A stretch of 9,142 nt of DNA from Flavobacterium sp. UBA807 (lineage in GTDB: Bacteria > Bacteroidota > Bacteroidia > Flavobacteriales > Flavobacteriaceae), in assembly GCA_002296885.1 (NCBI GenBank), contig DBIH01000168.1, forward strand, positions 1 to 9,142, written 5' to 3'. Positions 6,265 through 9,142 of this stretch are shown here, piece after piece (within the stretch, counting starts at the first letter, position 1; every line of letters begins with the position of its first letter). The position numbers and the translations under genes were made by a program. Under the pieces are notes generated by a model. That model saw nothing but the letters and a program-made list of their open reading frames with translations, was not told the origin of the DNA and searched no databases.

Positions 6265-6807
6265 ATGAGAAAATTAATTTTAAGTTTAGTATTAGTATTA
6301 AGTGCAAATACCTTTTTTGCACAGCAATCGGTCTTCGACAAGTTTGAAGATCAGGATGGAGTAACATCGGTAGTTGTGAACAAAAAAATGTTCACGCTTT
6401 TGAGCAAAATGAAAGTGGAAGACAAAGAAACGCAGCAGTATGTAAATCTTATAAAAAAGCTGGAAAACCTGCGAGTTTTTGTAACTCAGAATGGCAAAAA
6501 AGCCGATGACATGAAAGCAACTTCAGATAAATACATAAAAACCGCTTCTCTTGAAGAGTTAATGAAGATTAACGACAAAGGTAAAAACGTAAAAATTTAT
6601 GTAAAATCAGGAGCCGGTGATTCACAAATCAAAGAGCTTATGATGTTTGTTGAAGGCGGCCCGAATGAAGAAACCGTTTTGATGTCATTAATAGGTGACT
6701 TCGATTTAAATGAGCTTTCTGTTCTGACTGATAAAATGAATTTGCCGGGTGGAGATGATTTGAAGAAAGCTTCAAAAGGATCAAAAGGACAGAAAGGTGC
6801 AAAATAA
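6265..6807 (+). CDS. Exported DUF4252-like protein
   Basis: This 180-residue protein has a clear signal peptide (1-19, cleavage likely at FFA/QQ) and no membrane helix beyond it, so it should be periplasmic or surface-exposed. I recognise the sequence as DUF4252-like: SVFDKFEDQDGVTSVVVNKK (22-41) near the N-terminus, LENLRVFVTQNG (66-77), then ELMKINDKGKNVKIYVKSG (98-116) and MMFVEGGPNEETVLMSLIGD (126-145). The end is a low-complexity basic tail rich in Lys, Ser and Gly (167-180). It lies 12 bases after the putative anti-sigma gene and 5 bases before a diverged paralogue, so it belongs to the sigma operon. The biochemical function of the family is unknown to me; a role as sensor or effector in the envelope response is inference only. 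Confidence 0.82.
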   Translation: MRKLILSLVLVLSANTFFAQQSVFDKFEDQDGVTSVVVNKKMFTLLSKMKVEDKETQQYVNLIKKLENLRVFVTQNGKKADDMKATSDKYIKTASLEELMKINDKGKNVKIYVKSGAGDSQIKELMMFVEGGPNEETVLMSLIGDFDLNELSVLTDKMNLPGGDDLKKASKGSKGQKGAK

Positions 6808-6812
6808 AAGGT

Positions 6813-7346
6813 ATGAGACTTACATTTTACATCGCCGTATTCGTTTCATTAATCCTTTCGGGTTGTAACAATGAGCCCACGCTTCAAAAGTATTTTGTTG
6901 AAAACTCGGGGAATAAGGATTTTATACAGGTAGATCTTTCGTCAAGCCTTATCAATAAAGATAAAATGAAGCTTACTCCTGAGCAGAAAACAGCTTTAGA
7001 GTCGTTTGATAAAATGAATATACTGGCATTTAAAGCTGATTCCACTAATATGAAACAGTATGAAGCTGAAAGCCAGAAAGTGACTAATATTCTAAAGAAT
7101 AAAGAGTATCAGCAACTGATGAAAATAGGTTCGGGAAAAGATGGTGCCACTGTAAGTTTTGTAGGCGAGGAAGATCATATTAATGAATTTGTATTCTTTG
7201 CTAAAAAGAAAGAAAATGGTTTTGCAGTAGTCAGAATATTGGGAAATGATATGAATCCGAATAATATCATGAACATGATTTCACTTTTGAAAAGTTCAAA
7301 TATTAATATGGACGCACTTAAACCCTTGCAAGGTATGATTAAATAA
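6813..7346 (+). CDS. DUF4252-like lipoprotein
   Basis: This 177-residue protein begins with a lipoprotein signal ending in LILSGC, so Cys18 is the likely lipidated residue. It appears to be a diverged paralogue of the protein encoded just before it. QLMKIGSGKDGATVSFVGEE (101-120) lines up with ELMKINDKGKNVKIYVKSG of its neighbour, and the following EFVFFAKKKENGFAVVRILG (125-144) lines up with ELMMFVEGG...VLMSLIGD. It lacks the Lys-rich tail. It is the last gene of the sigma operon, five bases after the previous stop, and a terminator lies 28 bases after its own stop. Function is unknown; the membrane anchor suggests that it works in the envelope beside its soluble partner. Confidence 0.8.
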   Translation: MRLTFYIAVFVSLILSGCNNEPTLQKYFVENSGNKDFIQVDLSSSLINKDKMKLTPEQKTALESFDKMNILAFKADSTNMKQYEAESQKVTNILKNKEYQQLMKIGSGKDGATVSFVGEEDHINEFVFFAKKKENGFAVVRILGNDMNPNNIMNMISLLKSSNINMDALKPLQGMIK

Positions 7347-7365
7347 TATTTGAGGTTAGTTATTT

Positions 7366-7406
7366 ATAAAGAAAGCCCTGAAGAAATTCAGGGCCTTTTA
7401 TTTTTT
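7366..7406. terminator. Bidirectional intrinsic terminator between convergent operons
   Basis: GCCCTGAA (7375-7382) pairs perfectly with TTCAGGGC (7387-7394) around a GAAA loop. On the plus strand a T-rich run follows (7396-7406), ending the sigma operon. On the minus strand the hairpin is followed by TTTCTTTATAAAT, ending the carotenoid operon. The plus-strand T-run overlaps the last codons of crtZ, whose stop is at 7398-7400. Confidence 0.9.
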
Positions 7407-7841
7407 GAAATATTTTAAAGGAACGACAAGCATTCCAAAGCACTCGCCATCTTCTTTTCCCAGATGCTTGTGGTGCATCTTATGTGCTCTTCTCACAGCC
7501 CTTGCATAACGATTATCAGCATTTCGGAACAACTTAAACCGTTGATGGATAAAGATGTCATGAACCGTAAAATAAGCCAGTCCATAGGCAAAAATCCCTA
7601 ATCCTATAGCTAAACCAATTGTTAGAATATCATAACGCCAAAGCAAAAAGAAACCGATGCTTATCACAGCATAAAAAAGAAAGAAAGTATCATTGCGCTC
7701 AAACCAGGAATCGTGATCTTTTTTGTGATGGTCGGCATGCAAATTCCACAAAAAACCATGCATGATATATTTGTGGCTGAACCATGCCATGAATTCCATG
7801 ATGCAGAAGGTAAGGATGAAAACAAAAATATTCAGTAGCAT
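7398..7841 (-). CDS. crtZ: Beta-carotene hydroxylase, CrtZ-type
   Basis: This 147-residue integral membrane di-iron hydroxylase would add 3-hydroxyl groups to beta-carotene, giving cryptoxanthin and then zeaxanthin. The histidine clusters that bind the irons are all present: HKYIMH (23-28), HADHH (35-39), HDIFIH (94-99) and HKMHH (120-124), the last within RRAHKMHHKHLGKEDGECFG. Hydrophobic segments at about 2-20, 52-68 and 72-93 fit the family topology. The short length is normal for bacterial CrtZ. It is the last gene of the crtI-crtB-crtZ operon, starting five bases after the crtB stop, and a bidirectional terminator follows at once. No other family with this histidine spacing fits as well; the wider fatty acid hydroxylase superfamily is longer. 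Confidence 0.92.
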   Translation of the reverse strand: MLLNIFVFILTFCIMEFMAWFSHKYIMHGFLWNLHADHHKKDHDSWFERNDTFFLFYAVISIGFFLLWRYDILTIGLAIGLGIFAYGLAYFTVHDIFIHQRFKLFRNADNRYARAVRRAHKMHHKHLGKEDGECFGMLVVPLKYFKK

Positions 7842-7846
7842 AATTT

Positions 7847-8686
7847 TTATAATAAATTCAAACGATAGTTAACATAACATTTGGCCAAAAGCCCAAATTT
7901 TTGATAATCCGGAACACGGATTCGCGTGTTCTTGATTTCTATTGACGGTGTTTTTTTAAGTTTCGACAATAGTTTTTTATAGTAAACATAAGCTGTGTAA
8001 ACACCGAATTTAGCTTCCAAAGGTAACTTTAAAATTCCCTGAAAACCAGCTTCAAAATCAGCTTCAATTTCCTTGATGATAGCTTGTTTTGAATGCTCAT
8101 CCAAACGCGATAAATCAGTGTTTGGAAAATAACTTCTGTTCAAATCCTCATAATCTGATTTTAAATCCCTAAGAAAATTTACTTTTTGAAAAGCAGAACC
8201 CAATCGCATGGCAGCATGTTCCAATTCGTAAAACTTTTTATCATCGCCTTTAACAAAAACTTTCAGGCACATTAATCCAACAACGTCAGCCGAACCATAA
8301 ATATATTCATTGTATTCAGCAGTAGATTTGTATTCGGTCTTGTGTAAATCCAGTTTCATGCTATCCATAAATGCGGCAATCATTGTTCGTGGAATGTTAT
8401 ATTTATGAACGGTATGCTGAAACGAATTGAGCACAGGATTCAGACTTATTCTTTTTTCCAAAGCACTTTCTAATTCTTTCTCAAACATTTCGAAGAGCTG
8501 CTCTTTATTATAATCATGAAAAGTATCTACAATCTCATCGGCAAAACGGACAAAGCCATAGATATTATAAATGTCTTGGCGGATGCCCGGGGCCAGCATT
8601 TTTACAGCTGCGGAAAATGATGTGCTGTAGGACTTAGTTACATTTTTGCTGCAATCATAAGATATTTTGTCAAATAGAGATTTCAT
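7847..8686 (-). CDS. crtB: Phytoene synthase (15-cis-phytoene synthase)
   Basis: This 279-residue enzyme condenses two geranylgeranyl diphosphates into phytoene, the first committed step to carotenoids. The two magnesium-binding aspartate motifs are visible: RFADEIVDT (47-55, D50 and D54) and the second region FQKVNFLRDLKSDYEDLNR (166-184, with R173, D174 and D178). The substrate-pocket segment EYIYGSADVVGLM (127-139) and the N-terminal KSYSTSFSAAVKML (18-31) are also characteristic. The length is typical of bacterial CrtB and the start at 8686 matches the N-terminus seen in flavobacterial homologues as I recall them. It lies 11 bases downstream of crtI and 5 bases upstream of crtZ. A squalene/dehydrosqualene synthase is the main alternative and is made unlikely by the crtI and crtZ neighbours. 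Confidence 0.94.
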   Translation of the reverse strand: MKSLFDKISYDCSKNVTKSYSTSFSAAVKMLAPGIRQDIYNIYGFVRFADEIVDTFHDYNKEQLFEMFEKELESALEKRISLNPVLNSFQHTVHKYNIPRTMIAAFMDSMKLDLHKTEYKSTAEYNEYIYGSADVVGLMCLKVFVKGDDKKFYELEHAAMRLGSAFQKVNFLRDLKSDYEDLNRSYFPNTDLSRLDEHSKQAIIKEIEADFEAGFQGILKLPLEAKFGVYTAYVYYKKLLSKLKKTPSIEIKNTRIRVPDYQKFGLLAKCYVNYRLNLL

Positions 8687-8697
8687 AGCTGTAAAGA

Positions 8698-9142
8698 TTA
8701 ATGGTTTTTTTGAATTAATTCTGAGACTAATTTTCCTGATATCAGAGCAGGAGGAACTCCGGGTCCGGGGACTGTTAATTGTCCGGTAAAAAATAAGTTC
8801 CTGACTTTCTTGCTTTTTAATTTAGGTCTCAGGAAAGCGGTTTGCAATAAAGTATTGGCCAGTCCATAGGCATTCCCTTTGTATGAATTATATTCTTTAA
8901 TAAAATCATTAACGCAAAATGATTCCTTAAAGATAATACTTTCTTTTACAGTCTGCTCCGTAAGTTTTTCAAATCGAGAGATGATTTTTTCAAAATAGGT
9001 TTCTCTAAGTGCCGGTGTGTCTTCCAATCCCGGTGACAGCGGAATCAGAAATATTCCCGCTTCTTTTCCTTCCGGTGCTGCATCTGCATCTGTTTTTGAT
9101 GGAAAACTCGCATAGAACAAAGGTTCTTCGGGCCATTTAGGA
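8698..9142 (-). CDS. crtI: Phytoene desaturase, CrtI-type (5' part beyond window)
   Basis: This is the C-terminal 147 residues of an FAD-dependent desaturase that converts phytoene to lycopene. The frame stays open to the window edge, so the N-terminal FAD-binding Rossmann motif is outside. Visible family features are the opening PKWPEEPLFYASFPSKTD, then AAPEGKEAGIFLIPLSPG, and the closing FAD-binding region NLFFTGQLTVPGPGVPPAL followed by a short amphipathic tail. The upstream codons that lie in the window continue the conserved sequence, so the gene does not begin at the TTG near 9120. The stop lies 11 bases before crtB, and the three crt genes read as one operon whose promoter is outside the window. 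A related CrtI-like enzyme (for example a ketolase or isomerase of the same superfamily) is possible, but the crtB neighbour favours CrtI. Confidence 0.92.
   Translation of the reverse strand, partial: PKWPEEPLFYASFPSKTDADAAPEGKEAGIFLIPLSPGLEDTPALRETYFEKIISRFEKLTEQTVKESIIFKESFCVNDFIKEYNSYKGNAYGLANTLLQTAFLRPKLKSKKVRNLFFTGQLTVPGPGVPPALISGKLVSELIQKNH

Noticed and set aside
6147..6341. Minus-strand 64-codon open frame at the anti-sigma/DUF4252 junction
   Set aside because: Antisense shadow with no supporting signal.
9118..9120. TTG as the start of a short 140-residue protein
   Set aside because: The frame continues upstream to the window edge with conserved CrtI sequence, so this is an internal leucine codon of a partial gene.
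1..9142. CRISPR array, insertion sequence, tRNA, rRNA or phage genes
   Set aside because: No regularly spaced repeats, transposase frames, terminal repeats or RNA gene signatures were seen on either strand.

Overview
The window looks like chromosomal DNA from a flavobacterium (Bacteroidota, probably Flavobacterium or a close relative). The signs are AT-rich DNA, TAnnTTTG-type promoter elements, start codons without clear Shine-Dalgarno sequences, two DUF4252-type proteins behind an ECF sigma factor, and a crtI-crtB-crtZ carotenoid cluster with typical flavobacterial protein sequences. All of this was read by eye from the sequence; no database search was run.

Positions 1-5181 form a vitamin B12 acquisition locus. 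On the minus strand, reading leftward from about 2867, lie a BtuF-like binding protein, a BtuC-like permease and a BtuD-like ATPase cut by the window edge. They are packed with no gap and then a 4-base overlap. Divergently, on the plus strand, a cobalamin riboswitch (about 2927-3106) and its expression platform precede a BtuB-like TonB-dependent receptor, which ends at a strong GAAA-loop terminator. The riboswitch is what assigns the transporter to cobalamin; the ABC proteins alone would only say FecCD/BtuCD family. The two promoter candidates lie back to back, so only the outer-membrane receptor carries the B12 sensor.

Positions 5182-7406 hold a four-gene plus-strand operon: an ECF sigma factor, an overlapping single-pass membrane protein that is probably its anti-sigma factor, an exported DUF4252-like protein and a second DUF4252-like protein that is a lipoprotein. 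A TGTAAC-N16-CGTC sequence in front fits an autoregulated ECF promoter, and a perfect 10-base inverted repeat brackets its -35 element. The output and signal of this module are not evident, and it is the best candidate here for an undescribed system.

Positions 7366-9142 hold a minus-strand carotenoid operon reading crtI (cut by the window edge), crtB and crtZ. It converges on the sigma operon at a bidirectional terminator that overlaps the end of crtZ. Together these enzymes make phytoene, desaturate it and hydroxylate beta-carotene to zeaxanthin; the lycopene cyclase is not in the window. B12 uptake, an ECF/anti-sigma pair and carotenoid genes side by side invite the question of a B12-dependent (CarH/LitR-type) regulator just beyond position 9142, but nothing in the window proves such a link.
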